DNA from: JAAFIW01 sp031414805
GTDB taxonomy: Bacteria; Pseudomonadota; Gammaproteobacteria; Burkholderiales; Burkholderiaceae_C
Length of the DNA stretch: 64,000 nucleotides
Assembly: GCA_031414805.1 (NCBI GenBank)
Contig: JANOQJ010000021.1
Location: 1-64,000 of the forward strand
Reading direction: 5' to 3'
The first letter of the stretch is position 1; each line of letters begins with the position of its first letter. Under the pieces are notes generated by a model. It searched no databases. It had not been told where the DNA came from and worked only from the letters and a program-made list of their open reading frames with translations. This document shows, piece by piece, positions 8,496-16,712 of this stretch. The translations under genes were made by a program, and so were the position numbers.

Positions 8496-9412
8496 CCCGC
8501 CTTGATTCCTGCCAGGCGTTTCAGCAAAGCCAACTCATTCTGGAAGATTTCATCAGCAGCTTGCTTTTTATGGATGGGCTGGCACGAAGCACTGTGGGTG
8601 AGTACCACCGCGTCATTCGTGAACTTGCGCGGCACCAGGCAAGCGCCAACCGAACATTGGTGGCTATCAGCGAGGCCTGTCTCAAGAATTTTTTGTATGC
8701 CGAGAAGTCGCATTTGAACGCGTCGACCCTGAACTGGACGGTTTCCATAATCCGCAAGTTCTGCCTTTGGGCACGACAAGAAAACCTGTTCAGTACAGAC
8801 CCGACAGCACGGCTGATTGCTGCCAAAGTTGCTCCACGATACCCGACCGTGCTGCCGGAAAAGCAAGTTCAGCGGCTGATTGAATCGCCAGATTTGGGCT
8901 GTATCAAGGGCTTGCGCAATCGGGCCATGCTGGAGCTGTGTTACTCCACGGGCTTGCGATCCAGCGAATTGACTGGCGTCAAATTGACTGACATCGACCT
9001 GAAGGCCCGCACCATCTTTGTGGTCGGAAAAGGTGGCAAGGAGCGCTACGTGGTCTTTGGTGAAGTTGCGGCCGACTGCGTAAACCAGTACTTGAAATCT
9101 GCACGAGCGATGCTTGCCAACGGCAAGTTCAGCTACCTTTTGTTCTTGACAGCATGGGGAAACGCGATGAACAACGGTCGCTTTGGTGTCGTCGTCAAAC
9201 AGGCAGCAGCGGCAGCCAACATCGTCGTGCCTGGCGTATCGCCGCACACCCTGAGGCACTGTTTTGCGACGCACATGTATGAGCGCGGCGCTGACCTGCG
9301 AATCATCCAGATGCTCCTCGGCCATGAAAACCTTCAAACCACAACGATCTACACCCACGTCAGCCGGTCATATGCGCGTGCGGTTTATGCAAAACATCAT
9401 CCGAGGGCTTGA
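8417..9412 (+). CDS. Tyrosine recombinase/integrase (XerC/D-like)
   Basis: A 331-residue site-specific recombinase with an N-terminal SAM-like core-binding domain (about residues 40-130) and a complete C-terminal catalytic domain: Arg181 (STGLRSSEL), Lys in VGKGGKER, HTLRHCFATH (His277, Arg280), LLGHENLQT and the nucleophile Tyr312 (IYTHV). It is probably the integrase or a resolvase of the element. Unusually it lies in the transfer operon, its ATG falling 79 bp inside the DUF4400 gene with no good ribosome site. The first 35 residues look unstructured, so a later start is possible. Its stop overlaps the next gene. Confidence 0.88.
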   Translation: MDFYADRNSQRPVGTPSDHLLQEAFVARLDSCQAFQQSQLILEDFISSLLFMDGLARSTVGEYHRVIRELARHQASANRTLVAISEACLKNFLYAEKSHLNASTLNWTVSIIRKFCLWARQENLFSTDPTARLIAAKVAPRYPTVLPEKQVQRLIESPDLGCIKGLRNRAMLELCYSTGLRSSELTGVKLTDIDLKARTIFVVGKGGKERYVVFGEVAADCVNQYLKSARAMLANGKFSYLLFLTAWGNAMNNGRFGVVVKQAAAAANIVVPGVSPHTLRHCFATHMYERGADLRIIQMLLGHENLQTTTIYTHVSRSYARAVYAKHHPRA

Positions 9413-10149
9413 GTTTTAGACAATCTTTTGTGTCTGCAGCGCTATCATTAATTTTGATTTTGAGAACACCACTTGAAAACTTTAAATACGACTTACTCTT
9501 GCAGAACCGTGATTTGTCGCACCAAGACATGTTCAGCATGACCCCCGTAGCCCTGGTCCGGCTTTCTCAGATTACTGGGAGCGTGCAATTTCGACGGTTG
9601 CGGGATAACCTGCTGGCCGAGCAAGTTTTGCTGCACACGGAAATGGATGAGTTGGTGTCCCATTCGCGGATAACCAGTTCACCAATGTACTTGCAGCGTC
9701 ATCTTGCGCGCGGCGCTGGTGAGCCCATCGGCAATTGGCGGCTGCGTTGGCGTTTGAGTTCACCGGGTTTGAACCGGCATGTGAAGTGGATCGATTTGAC
9801 ACCTGCGTTGGATGCTTTGCCAGTGGATGTCGCTCGGTTCTACAAACTCATGAATCGCCGGGTTGAGGAAGCAAACCTGGTGGACATCCTTTTGCAATCC
9901 CAGATCACCTGGATTGAGAGGTATCTAGGATTGCGGGGTGCGCATCGGGAGGAAACTGCAGCGGCGCTAGCAATTGAACAGGACGAGGCCACCCTAAATG
10001 AGCTCACTGTGCAAAACATGACTCTTGAGCAGCTACTCACCGCGACCTGCCCAAATCCACGACCGAACTTGCCACACGAAGAAGTCATGGCCCTGATGGA
10101 TGCCCGAATTGCGCGCAATAAGGCTACACGAACAAGACGAAAAAGGTAG
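9409..10149 (+). CDS. Hypothetical protein coupled to the recombinase
   Basis: A 246-residue protein, TTG start overlapping the recombinase stop (TTGA); an ATG at 9529 is an alternative. It is largely helical, with Arg/Trp-rich WRLRWRL in the middle and a basic Lys/Arg tail (KATRTRRKR). The patterns YLQRHLARG, LRWRL and a following FYKLM segment remind me of the DUF3158 proteins found beside integrases of conjugative elements, but I cannot confirm it. Tight coupling suggests it assists or regulates recombination. It is the last gene of the element before chromosomal genes. Confidence 0.55.
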   Translation: MSFRQSFVSAALSLILILRTPLENFKYDLLLQNRDLSHQDMFSMTPVALVRLSQITGSVQFRRLRDNLLAEQVLLHTEMDELVSHSRITSSPMYLQRHLARGAGEPIGNWRLRWRLSSPGLNRHVKWIDLTPALDALPVDVARFYKLMNRRVEEANLVDILLQSQITWIERYLGLRGAHREETAAALAIEQDEATLNELTVQNMTLEQLLTATCPNPRPNLPHEEVMALMDARIARNKATRTRRKR

Positions 10150-10252
10150 TAGGCAACTGACCAAAAATTTCTCTTACTGTGCGTAAGCACACCCCATTTG
10201 ATCAGGGGAAACCCGCTCTGTCATGCGATTGAAATCGCTATAACTTTTGATG

Positions 10253-10308
10253 CTACATTTATGAGGAGTTTGTTTCTCCTGAATGTCTTTGTAGTTTTTT
10301 GTTTTTTT
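10253..10308 (+). terminator. Candidate rho-independent terminator at the end of the conjugative module
   Basis: CTACA...AGGAG-7 nt-CTCCT...TGTAG forms a stem with an internal bulge, followed by a run of 13 T broken by one G (10295-10308). It would stop rightward transcription leaving the element and protect the convergent acyl-CoA ligase gene. The bulge weakens the call. Confidence 0.45.
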
Positions 10309-10362
10309 GGTCCGCCCTGTTCGAATTTCGTGTCACAGGGATGGCGAAAATAAACATCGTAT

Positions 10363-11991
10363 TCAACTTACCAATTTGTAATCCTTGAGCATCTCCCGCA
10401 GCCGGGTCTTGAGCATCTTGCCGGTGGCACCCAACGGAATCGCGTCGACAAACACCACGTCGTCCGGCACCTGCCATTTGGCGGCCTTGCCTTCGTAGAA
10501 AGCAATCAGCTCGTCCCGCGTGACATCCATTCCCGGTTTCTTGACGACGGCGATGATCGGGCGTTCGTCCCACTTGGGATGTGCCACGCCGATGCAGGCG
10601 GCCATGGCCACTGCGGGGTGGGACACGGCGATGTTTTCAATGTCGATGGAGCTGATCCATTCGCCGCCGGACTTGATCACGTCTTTGCTGCGGTCGGTGA
10701 TCTGCATGTAACCGTCGGGGTCGATAGTGGCCACGTCGCCTGTGGGAAACCAGCCGTCCGCCGTCAGTGGATTTCCGCCTTCGCCCTTGAAGTATTCGCG
10801 CACCACCCACGGGCCTTTGACCAGCAAGTCACCGAAGGCTTTGCCGTCCCACGGCAGCTCCTTACCTTCGTCATTGACGATCTTCATGTCTACGCCGTAA
10901 ATACAGCGACCTTGCTTCAAGCGAATCTGCATTTGCGCGTCCGCAGGCAAGGCCAAGTGCTTGTTTTTCAAGGTACACAGCGTGCCCAGCGGGCTCATTT
11001 CGGTCATGCCCCAGGCGTGTAGCACTTCCACGCCGTAGTCGTCGTTGAACGCAGCGATCATGGCCGGTGGACAGGCTGAACCACCAATCACCGTGCGCTT
11101 GAGTGTGGAAAAACGCAGGCCTGCTGGCTTCATGTGGGTCAGCAGCATTTGCCACACGGTAGGTACACCGGCGGCGTAGCTGACTTTTTCGGCTTCGATC
11201 AATTCGTAGACTGATTTGCCATCGAGCGCCGGGCCGGGGAACACCAGTTTGGCACCGGTCAATGCGGCTGAATAAGGAATGCCCCAGGCGTTGACGTGGA
11301 ACATGGGCACCACCGGCAAGATGGCGTCGCGGGCGCTGATGCCCATCACATCGGGCAGCGCGGCTGCGTAGGCGTGCAGGATGGTGGAGCGGTGGCTATA
11401 CAGCGCGGCCTTGGGGTTGCCGGTGGTGCCGCTCGTGTAGCACATGCTGGAAGCGGTGTTTTCGTCAAATGTTGGCCAGGTGTAGGTGGCAGGTTTGCTG
11501 CCAATCCAGGCTTCGTAGCTGATCAAACCGGGTATGCCGCTGTCGGCGGGCAGCTTGTCGGCATCGCACAGCGCCACGTATTGGCGAATGGTGGTGCACT
11601 TGGCGTGCACGGCTTGCACCAGCGGCAGAAAACTCAGGTCAAAACACAGCACCTGGTCTTCGGCATGGTTGGCTATCCAGCCGATTTGCTCGGGGTGCAG
11701 GCGCGGGTTGATGGTGTGCAGCACGCGGCCCGAGCCACTCACGGCAAAGTACAACTCCAGGTGGCGGTAGCCGTTCCAGGCCAGCGTGGCCACGCGCTCG
11801 CCCTGCGCAAGATTTAAACCGTCCAGCGCATGGGCAGCCTGGCGGGCGCGGCGAGCCACGTCGGCCCAGGTGTAGCGGTGCAAGTCGCCCTCCACCCGGC
11901 GGGACACGATTTCGGCGTCGCCATGGTGGCGCTCCACAAAATCGATCAACGACGAAATCAACAGCGGTTGGTCTTGCATCAAACCCAGCAT
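10363..11991 (-). CDS. Fatty-acid (medium/long-chain) acyl-CoA ligase
   Basis: A 542-residue AMP-forming ligase that activates a carboxylic acid to its CoA thioester. The P-loop YTSGTTGNPKAALYSH, the WGMTEMSPLG motif, the GDVATIDPDGYMQITDR hinge and the C-terminal catalytic Lys in GATGKMLKTRL are all present. The overall pattern is that of AlkK/DmdB-like medium-chain ligases; the acid used cannot be told. The start at 11991 was chosen over an upstream in-frame codon because AAGGAGCC sits 6 bp before it. It is transcribed away from selO. Confidence 0.9.
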   Translation of the reverse strand: MLGLMQDQPLLISSLIDFVERHHGDAEIVSRRVEGDLHRYTWADVARRARQAAHALDGLNLAQGERVATLAWNGYRHLELYFAVSGSGRVLHTINPRLHPEQIGWIANHAEDQVLCFDLSFLPLVQAVHAKCTTIRQYVALCDADKLPADSGIPGLISYEAWIGSKPATYTWPTFDENTASSMCYTSGTTGNPKAALYSHRSTILHAYAAALPDVMGISARDAILPVVPMFHVNAWGIPYSAALTGAKLVFPGPALDGKSVYELIEAEKVSYAAGVPTVWQMLLTHMKPAGLRFSTLKRTVIGGSACPPAMIAAFNDDYGVEVLHAWGMTEMSPLGTLCTLKNKHLALPADAQMQIRLKQGRCIYGVDMKIVNDEGKELPWDGKAFGDLLVKGPWVVREYFKGEGGNPLTADGWFPTGDVATIDPDGYMQITDRSKDVIKSGGEWISSIDIENIAVSHPAVAMAACIGVAHPKWDERPIIAVVKKPGMDVTRDELIAFYEGKAAKWQVPDDVVFVDAIPLGATGKMLKTRLREMLKDYKLVS

Positions 11992-12101
11992 GAAAAGGCT
12001 CCTTGAAAATGGTGGCGCAGTATCCCGCACAGCACAGTGAGGCCGATTCGGGAATCCCCGCAAATCCAGGTCGGCACGTCAACTGCGGGACAATCTGCCC
12101 C

Positions 12102-13586
12102 ATGAACAAACCCTTGGACGCACCGCTGCACACCGCCGATCTGGGCCTGCGCTTTGCCAACCGCTTCGCCGGGCTGGGCGAGGCATTCTTCACCGCGCTA
12201 CAGCCCACTCCCCTGCCCGCGCCGTACTGGGTGGGCCAAAGCGCCGCGGTAGCCGCCGAACTGGGCTTGAACGCAGACACGTTTGCCAGCAACGCCGCGC
12301 TGCAAGTCTTCACGGGCAACCTGACGATGGCGGGCAGCCAGCCACTGGCCAGCGTGTACAGCGGCCACCAGTTTGGCCAATGGGCGGGCCAGCTGGGGGA
12401 CGGTCGGGCAATATTGCTGGGAGAAAGCACCAATGGGCTGGAAATCCAACTCAAAGGCAGTGGCCGCACGCCCTACTCCCGCGTGGGCGACGGGCGCGCC
12501 GTTTTGCGCAGCTCCATCCGCGAATTTTTGGGCTCTGAAGCCATGCAAGGCCTGGGTATTCCCACCAGCCGCGCGCTGTGCGTGACCGGCTCCGACGCGC
12601 CCGTGCGCCGCGAAGAAATGGAAACGGCTGCGGTCGTCACGCGGGTGGCACCCAGCTTCATCCGCTTCGGCCACTTCGAGCATTTTTCGGCTAACGCGCA
12701 ATACGATGAGCTAAAAGTTCTGGCCGACTTCGTCATCGACAACTTCTACCCCGATTGCCGCAGCAGCAGCCTGTACAGCGACAACCCCTACGCCAACCTG
12801 CTCGATGCCGTAAGCCAGCGCACCGCGGCCACGGTGGCACAGTGGCAGGCGGTGGGTTTTTGCCACGGCGTGATGAACACTGACAACATGAGCATCCTGG
12901 GGCTAACGATTGACTACGGTCCGTTCCAGTTTCTGGACGGCTTCAACCCCGCCCACATCTGCAACCACAGCGACACGCAGGGCCGCTACGCCTACCACCG
13001 CCAGCCCAACATGGCCTACTGGAATGTGTTTTGTTTGGGCCAGGCGCTGCTCCCGCTGATTGAAGACCAGGCCTTGGCGCTGGCCGCGCTGGAGCCTTAC
13101 AAAACTGTGTTTCCGCAACAGTTGGAACTGCGCATGCGCAACAAACTGGGCCTGGCGCAGGCGCAAGAAAGCGACAAACTGCTGATTGAAGGCATCTTGA
13201 AACTGCTGGCCGCCACGCAGGTCGACTACACGATTTTCTGGCGGCGTCTGTCGCAGCACGTGGGCGGCGCAAGCCTTGAGCCGGTACGGGACTTGTTTCT
13301 GGATCGTGCTGGATTCGATGCCTGGATGCTATTGTATTCAGAGCGGCTTGAGCAGCATTTAAAAGGGCAGGTGGCCGATTTGATGCTTAAAACCAATCCC
13401 AAATACGTTTTACGCAACCACCTGGGCGAACAAGCCATCCGGCAGGCGAAACTAAAAGACTTCTCCGGCGTTCACACCTTGCTCAAGCTACTGGAATTCC
13501 CATTTGACGAACACCCGGCTTTTGAGGACTACGCCGGTTTTCCGCCCGACTGGGCGGCGGGCATTGAAATCAGCTGTTCATCCTGA
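12102..13586 (+). CDS. selO: Protein adenylyltransferase SelO (YdiU)
   Basis: A 494-residue pseudokinase-fold enzyme that transfers AMP to proteins and in E. coli is linked to redox stress. Characteristic blocks are visible: GHQFGQWAGQLGDGRA, KGSGRTPYSRVGDGRA, the HGVMNTDNMSILG segment and DYGPFQFLD, and the C-terminal SCSS cysteine tail that replaces the eukaryotic selenocysteine site. The start was set at the ATG that gives the usual family N-terminus; no strong ribosome site is seen. The msrB gene downstream also serves oxidative repair, so the neighbourhood makes sense. Confidence 0.95.
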   Translation: MNKPLDAPLHTADLGLRFANRFAGLGEAFFTALQPTPLPAPYWVGQSAAVAAELGLNADTFASNAALQVFTGNLTMAGSQPLASVYSGHQFGQWAGQLGDGRAILLGESTNGLEIQLKGSGRTPYSRVGDGRAVLRSSIREFLGSEAMQGLGIPTSRALCVTGSDAPVRREEMETAAVVTRVAPSFIRFGHFEHFSANAQYDELKVLADFVIDNFYPDCRSSSLYSDNPYANLLDAVSQRTAATVAQWQAVGFCHGVMNTDNMSILGLTIDYGPFQFLDGFNPAHICNHSDTQGRYAYHRQPNMAYWNVFCLGQALLPLIEDQALALAALEPYKTVFPQQLELRMRNKLGLAQAQESDKLLIEGILKLLAATQVDYTIFWRRLSQHVGGASLEPVRDLFLDRAGFDAWMLLYSERLEQHLKGQVADLMLKTNPKYVLRNHLGEQAIRQAKLKDFSGVHTLLKLLEFPFDEHPAFEDYAGFPPDWAAGIEISCSS

Positions 13587-13599
13587 AAGTTGGATTAAT

Positions 13600-13716
13600 G
13601 AACGCAAAGTACGCAAAGATGAAGCAAAGCGCGCAAAAAATACCTGACAGACAAAATGGCAGGCGGGCTCTGATTTCTTCTGCGTACTTTGCGAAACCTT
13701 TGCGTCCTCTGCGTTC
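13600..13716. repeat. Imperfect long inverted repeat between selO and msrB
   Basis: The left arm GAACGCAAAGTACGCAAAG (13600-13618) is mirrored by a right arm reading, on the other strand, GAACGCAGAGGACGCAAAGG (13716-13697). The right side extends with another GCAAAGTACGCAGAAG unit. The sequence is made of repeated GCAAAG/ACGCA units and could fold into a long hairpin. It resembles dispersed intergenic repeats of proteobacteria and may also serve as selO terminator. Confidence 0.6.
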
Positions 13717-13749
13717 AAAAACTGTCTTACCCAACATGCGCATTTACCC

Positions 13750-14169
13750 ATGACCACCATCGAAAAAACCGCCGACCAATGGAAAGCCATCCTGGCGCAA
13801 AAAGGTGCCGAACCTGGCGCGTTTGAAGTCACCCGCCATGCTGGCACAGAGCGTGCCTTCACCGGCAAATACGAACAGCACTGGGCCGACGGCAGCTACC
13901 ACTGCATGTGCTGCGGTGCCAAATTGTTTGATTCCGAAACCAAATTCGACGCGGGCTGCGGCTGGCCCAGTTTTTCCAAGGCCATACCCGGCGCCATCAT
14001 CGACAAGGTCGACAACAAATACGGCATGCGCCGCACCGAAAATGTCTGCGCCCAATGCGGTGCGCATTTGGGCCACGTGTTTAATGACGGCCCGGTGGAC
14101 GAGCAACACACCACCGGCCTGCGCTACTGCATGAATTCCGCTTCGCTCGAGTTCCAAAACGATAAGTAA
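13750..14169 (+). CDS. msrB: Peptide-methionine (R)-S-oxide reductase MsrB
   Basis: A 139-residue cytoplasmic repair enzyme that reduces methionine-R-sulfoxide in proteins. Two zinc-binding CxxC pairs (CMCC and CAQC), GCGWPSF, GHVFNDGP and the catalytic cysteine in RYCMNSAS (about Cys127) are present, so it is the zinc-containing form. There is no signal peptide. It precedes yciB by 4 bp and starts an apparent operon msrB-yciB-bolA-ppiC. Confidence 0.96.
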   Translation: MTTIEKTADQWKAILAQKGAEPGAFEVTRHAGTERAFTGKYEQHWADGSYHCMCCGAKLFDSETKFDAGCGWPSFSKAIPGAIIDKVDNKYGMRRTENVCAQCGAHLGHVFNDGPVDEQHTTGLRYCMNSASLEFQNDK

Positions 14170-14173
14170 ACAC

Positions 14174-14731
14174 ATGAAAATTCTGGTCGATTTCCTGCCT
14201 ATCCTGCTGTTTTTCGGTGCTTACAAGCTACACAACATCTATGTGGCCACCGCCGTGCTGATGGTCGCCACGCTGGCGCAGATGGCCTACATCTACGTCA
14301 CCGAAAAACGTCTGCAAACCATCCACAAAATCACCCTCGCCCTGGTACTGGGCTTTGGCGCACTCACCCTGCTCCTGCAGGACGAGCGATTCATCAAATG
14401 GAAACCCACAGCTTTGTATGCCGCCATGTCTATTGGCCTGGCGTTTGCAGTGTGGGTGCTGAAGAAAAATTTCCTGAAGTTGCTACTGGGCAGTCAACTG
14501 GCCCTGCCCGACCCCATCTGGATGCGCCTGAACGTGGCCTGGGTGGTTTATTGCGCCTTCATGAGCGCCCTCAACGCCTTTGTGGTGATGAACTACAGCA
14601 CAGAAGACTGGGTAAATTTCAAGCTGTGGGGCTATGCGTTTCCGCTCATCTTCATCGTGGGCCAAGGCATCTACATTTCCCGCTACATCAAGACTGATGA
14701 GCCCACCAAAGCGGATGAGCCCGGGCTATGA
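14174..14731 (+). CDS. yciB: Inner-membrane septation protein YciB (IspA family)
   Basis: A 185-residue protein with about five membrane helices and the family's opening MKILVDFLPILLFFGAYK and the IYVTEKRLQ segment. YciB is linked to envelope synthesis and division in enterobacteria. Its stop codon overlaps the bolA-like start as ATGA, so the two are coupled. The short charged tail (DEPTKADEPG) is not usually conserved. Confidence 0.93.
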   Translation: MKILVDFLPILLFFGAYKLHNIYVATAVLMVATLAQMAYIYVTEKRLQTIHKITLALVLGFGALTLLLQDERFIKWKPTALYAAMSIGLAFAVWVLKKNFLKLLLGSQLALPDPIWMRLNVAWVVYCAFMSALNAFVVMNYSTEDWVNFKLWGYAFPLIFIVGQGIYISRYIKTDEPTKADEPGL

Positions 14732-14997
14732 ACGTCATCGACATCACCGCCACCAATATTCAGACACGCCTGCAAGATAAATTGCAACCCATCGCACTGC
14801 AAGTGATCGACGAAAGCAGCGACCATGCGGGCCACGTGGGCGCCAACGGCACCGGGTTTGGCACGCACTTTCGTGTGCGCATTTCGTCACCTTTGTTTAC
14901 CGGGCGCAACCGCGTGGCGCAACACCGCCTTGTGTATGATTCTTTGCAGGATTTTTTGGACGCTGGCCTGCACGCGCTGGCCATAGAAGTTGTCTGA
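14728..14997 (+). CDS. BolA-family protein
   Basis: An 89-residue protein with the BolA fold: the segment HVGANGTGFGTHFRVRI and the FTGRNRVAQHRLVYDSL helix-turn region, ending ALHALAIEVV. BolA proteins bind DNA or act with monothiol glutaredoxins in Fe-S handling; no glutaredoxin gene is in view. It overlaps yciB by four bases. Confidence 0.9.
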   Translation: MNVIDITATNIQTRLQDKLQPIALQVIDESSDHAGHVGANGTGFGTHFRVRISSPLFTGRNRVAQHRLVYDSLQDFLDAGLHALAIEVV

Positions 14998-15053
14998 AAA
15001 CGCTCTCCCCTCCTCCCTTCCCCTCTTCTTCTCTTCTTCTCTTTGATCAACCC

Positions 15054-15842
15054 ATGAAAAAAACCAATCTGTCTTACCTGATGGCGGCTGCCTTGCTGGC
15101 CAGCTCGCTGGCTGCGCCCGTTGCGGCGCAAAATATCGCTATCGTCAATGGCAAGCCGGTCCCCAAAGCGCGCATGGATGGCCTGATGCAGCAAATGGCC
15201 CGCAGTGGTCGGCCCATCACGCCTGAGCAGCAAGGCCAATTGCGCGACGAGGTGATCGCCCGCGAAGTGTTCATGCAGGAAGCACAAAAACGCGGGCTCG
15301 ACGCCAGCGACGACTTCAAGACCCAAATGGAACTGGCACGCCAGACCCTGCTGATTCGCGAACTGTTCACCGACTACCAGAAAACTAACCCGGTGACCGA
15401 CGCCGATATCAAGGCCGAGTACGACAAATTTGCAGCAGCCAACGGTGGCAAGGAATACAAAGCCCGCCACATCCTGGTAGAAAAAGAAGACGAAGCCAAA
15501 GCCGTCATCGCGTCGCTGAAAAAAGGCGGCAAGTTTGAAGAAATTGCCAAAAAACAGTCCAAAGACCCCGGCTCCGGTGCCAATGGCGGCGATCTGGATT
15601 GGGCCAACCCTTCCAGCTACGTGCCTGAGTTCACCGCCGCTCTGATCAAACTGAGCAAAGGTCAGACAACCGATGCGCCGGTAAAAAGCCAATTCGGTTT
15701 TCACGTCATCCGCCTGGACGACACCCGCGAAGCCGCCCTGCCCCCGTTCGATCAGGTCAAGCCACAAATCGCGCAGCAGTTGCAGCAGCAAAAACTGGGC
15801 AAGTTTCAGGAAGATTTGCGCGGTAAAGCCAAGATTGAATAA
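15054..15842 (+). CDS. Periplasmic parvulin-type peptidyl-prolyl isomerase (PpiC/PrsA-like)
   Basis: A 262-residue secreted foldase. A signal peptide (about residues 1-25, cleavage after PVAAQ or nearby) is followed by a SurA/PrsA-like helical region. The rotamase domain lies at about residues 130-225, with KARHILVE, KFEEIAKKQSKDPGS, GGDLDW and the FGFHVIRLDD end, all parvulin hallmarks. The C-terminal QQLQQQKLGKFQEDLRGKAK is an extended helix. It should help outer-membrane protein folding. A strong terminator follows at once. Confidence 0.94.
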   Translation: MKKTNLSYLMAAALLASSLAAPVAAQNIAIVNGKPVPKARMDGLMQQMARSGRPITPEQQGQLRDEVIAREVFMQEAQKRGLDASDDFKTQMELARQTLLIRELFTDYQKTNPVTDADIKAEYDKFAAANGGKEYKARHILVEKEDEAKAVIASLKKGGKFEEIAKKQSKDPGSGANGGDLDWANPSSYVPEFTAALIKLSKGQTTDAPVKSQFGFHVIRLDDTREAALPPFDQVKPQIAQQLQQQKLGKFQEDLRGKAKIE

Positions 15843-15863
15843 GCCTGCGTTCGGCGCAAAAAA

Positions 15864-15888
15864 AGCGGCCTTCTGGCCGCTTTTTTTA
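15864..15888. terminator. Rho-independent terminator after the PpiC-type gene
   Basis: AGCGGCC-TTCT-GGCCGCT followed by seven T; an A-run precedes the stem, so it can act on both strands and separates the msrB-ppiC operon from the convergent DUF1624 gene. Confidence 0.9.
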
Positions 15889-15895
15889 TGGAGTT

Positions 15896-15957
15896 AAGCC
15901 AAAACAGCTTCCAGTCCTTGTGTTGATTGCTCAGGCAGCTATGAAATAAATAGCACT
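15896..15957. repeat. Repeat family A, copy 1 (intergenic)
   Basis: Contains ATTGCTCAGGCAGCTATG and the flanking AATAGC and CCAGTCCTTG blocks of the roughly 60-bp family seen throughout 15-55 kb. It lies in the convergent gap. Confidence 0.8.
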
Positions 15958-15967
15958 CAAAACATTT

Positions 15968-16708
15968 TCACACGCCCCGAACCCACTGGTACGCCATCAG
16001 CGCCCCGATCAACACCGGCTGGTGCGCCATGTACCAAGCCAGGCTGTGGCGACCCAGCCAAGCCAGCGGGTTGGCTGCAGCCGGAATCGCCGCTTGCACC
16101 CAGGTCGGCCGATGGGCTAGCAGCCATTGCCCGGCCGCCATGCCCCACCACATCACGCCCAACCAGGGAATGAGGGGCACGTAGTCTTCGGTGCGGGGTT
16201 TGCGGCTGATCAGGCCAAAGATATTCCAGCCAGGATCATTGAGAAAAGCGGGTAAAGCCCCTGCCAATATTGCTGAAGCAGCTATATATTTCGTAGCAAT
16301 CGCCAAGGCCCCCAGCAGCCACAGCCACGAGCCCCAGCCCGCCGTCAGCCGCACCACGATCAGCATGACAGCAATACCGTGCAGCACACCAAAGTAAATC
16401 CAGCTTTTGGGAAACATCATGTAGGAACCGGCGCTGACCAGCACTGCGCAACCCGCCACCTGCGCCCAGCGCCGCCAGAATCGCGGCCAGCCCAGGCCGC
16501 TTTGGTGTGCGACCGCCTGCCCCAGGCCCGCGCAGAACAGAAACAGCGTGACGATGGCGGTGCGCTGGCCCGTCCAGAAAGGGTCTTGACGGAAGTTTTC
16601 GCGGATGAAACCCAGGTGGTTCAAGTCGAAGCAGAAGTGAAACACCGTCATCCAGACGATGGCGATGCCGCGCAGAGCATCAATTCGATCAAACCGCTGA
16701 CTGGCCAT
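15968..16708 (-). CDS. DUF1624 membrane acyltransferase-like protein
   Basis: A 246-residue inner-membrane protein opening with FDRIDALRGIAIVWM, the signature of the DUF1624/HGSNAT-like acyltransferase group, which includes lysosomal-type N-acetyltransferase relatives. The predicted topology has seven or so helices, and the LAWLGRHSLAWYMAHQPV segment near the end is typical. The substrate is unknown. The start at 16708 gives the conserved N-terminus and lies 4 bp after the DUF808 gene. A copy of repeat family A is embedded in it and contributes the AIATKYIAASAILAG segment. Confidence 0.85.
   Translation of the reverse strand: MASQRFDRIDALRGIAIVWMTVFHFCFDLNHLGFIRENFRQDPFWTGQRTAIVTLFLFCAGLGQAVAHQSGLGWPRFWRRWAQVAGCAVLVSAGSYMMFPKSWIYFGVLHGIAVMLIVVRLTAGWGSWLWLLGALAIATKYIAASAILAGALPAFLNDPGWNIFGLISRKPRTEDYVPLIPWLGVMWWGMAAGQWLLAHRPTWVQAAIPAAANPLAWLGRHSLAWYMAHQPVLIGALMAYQWVRGV
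16250..16306 (-). repeat. Repeat family A, copy 2 (inside the DUF1624 gene)
   Basis: AGCCCCTGCCAATATTGCTG and GAAGCAGCTATATATTTCG lie in frame in the DUF1624 coding sequence and encode a hydrophobic stretch in a transmembrane region. Confidence 0.7.
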
Positions 16709-16712
16709 AGCC

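Noticed and set aside
10150..10362. A tRNA gene or att site at the border of the conjugative element
   Set aside because: No cloverleaf or tRNA 3' end is readable and no direct repeat could be matched within the window.
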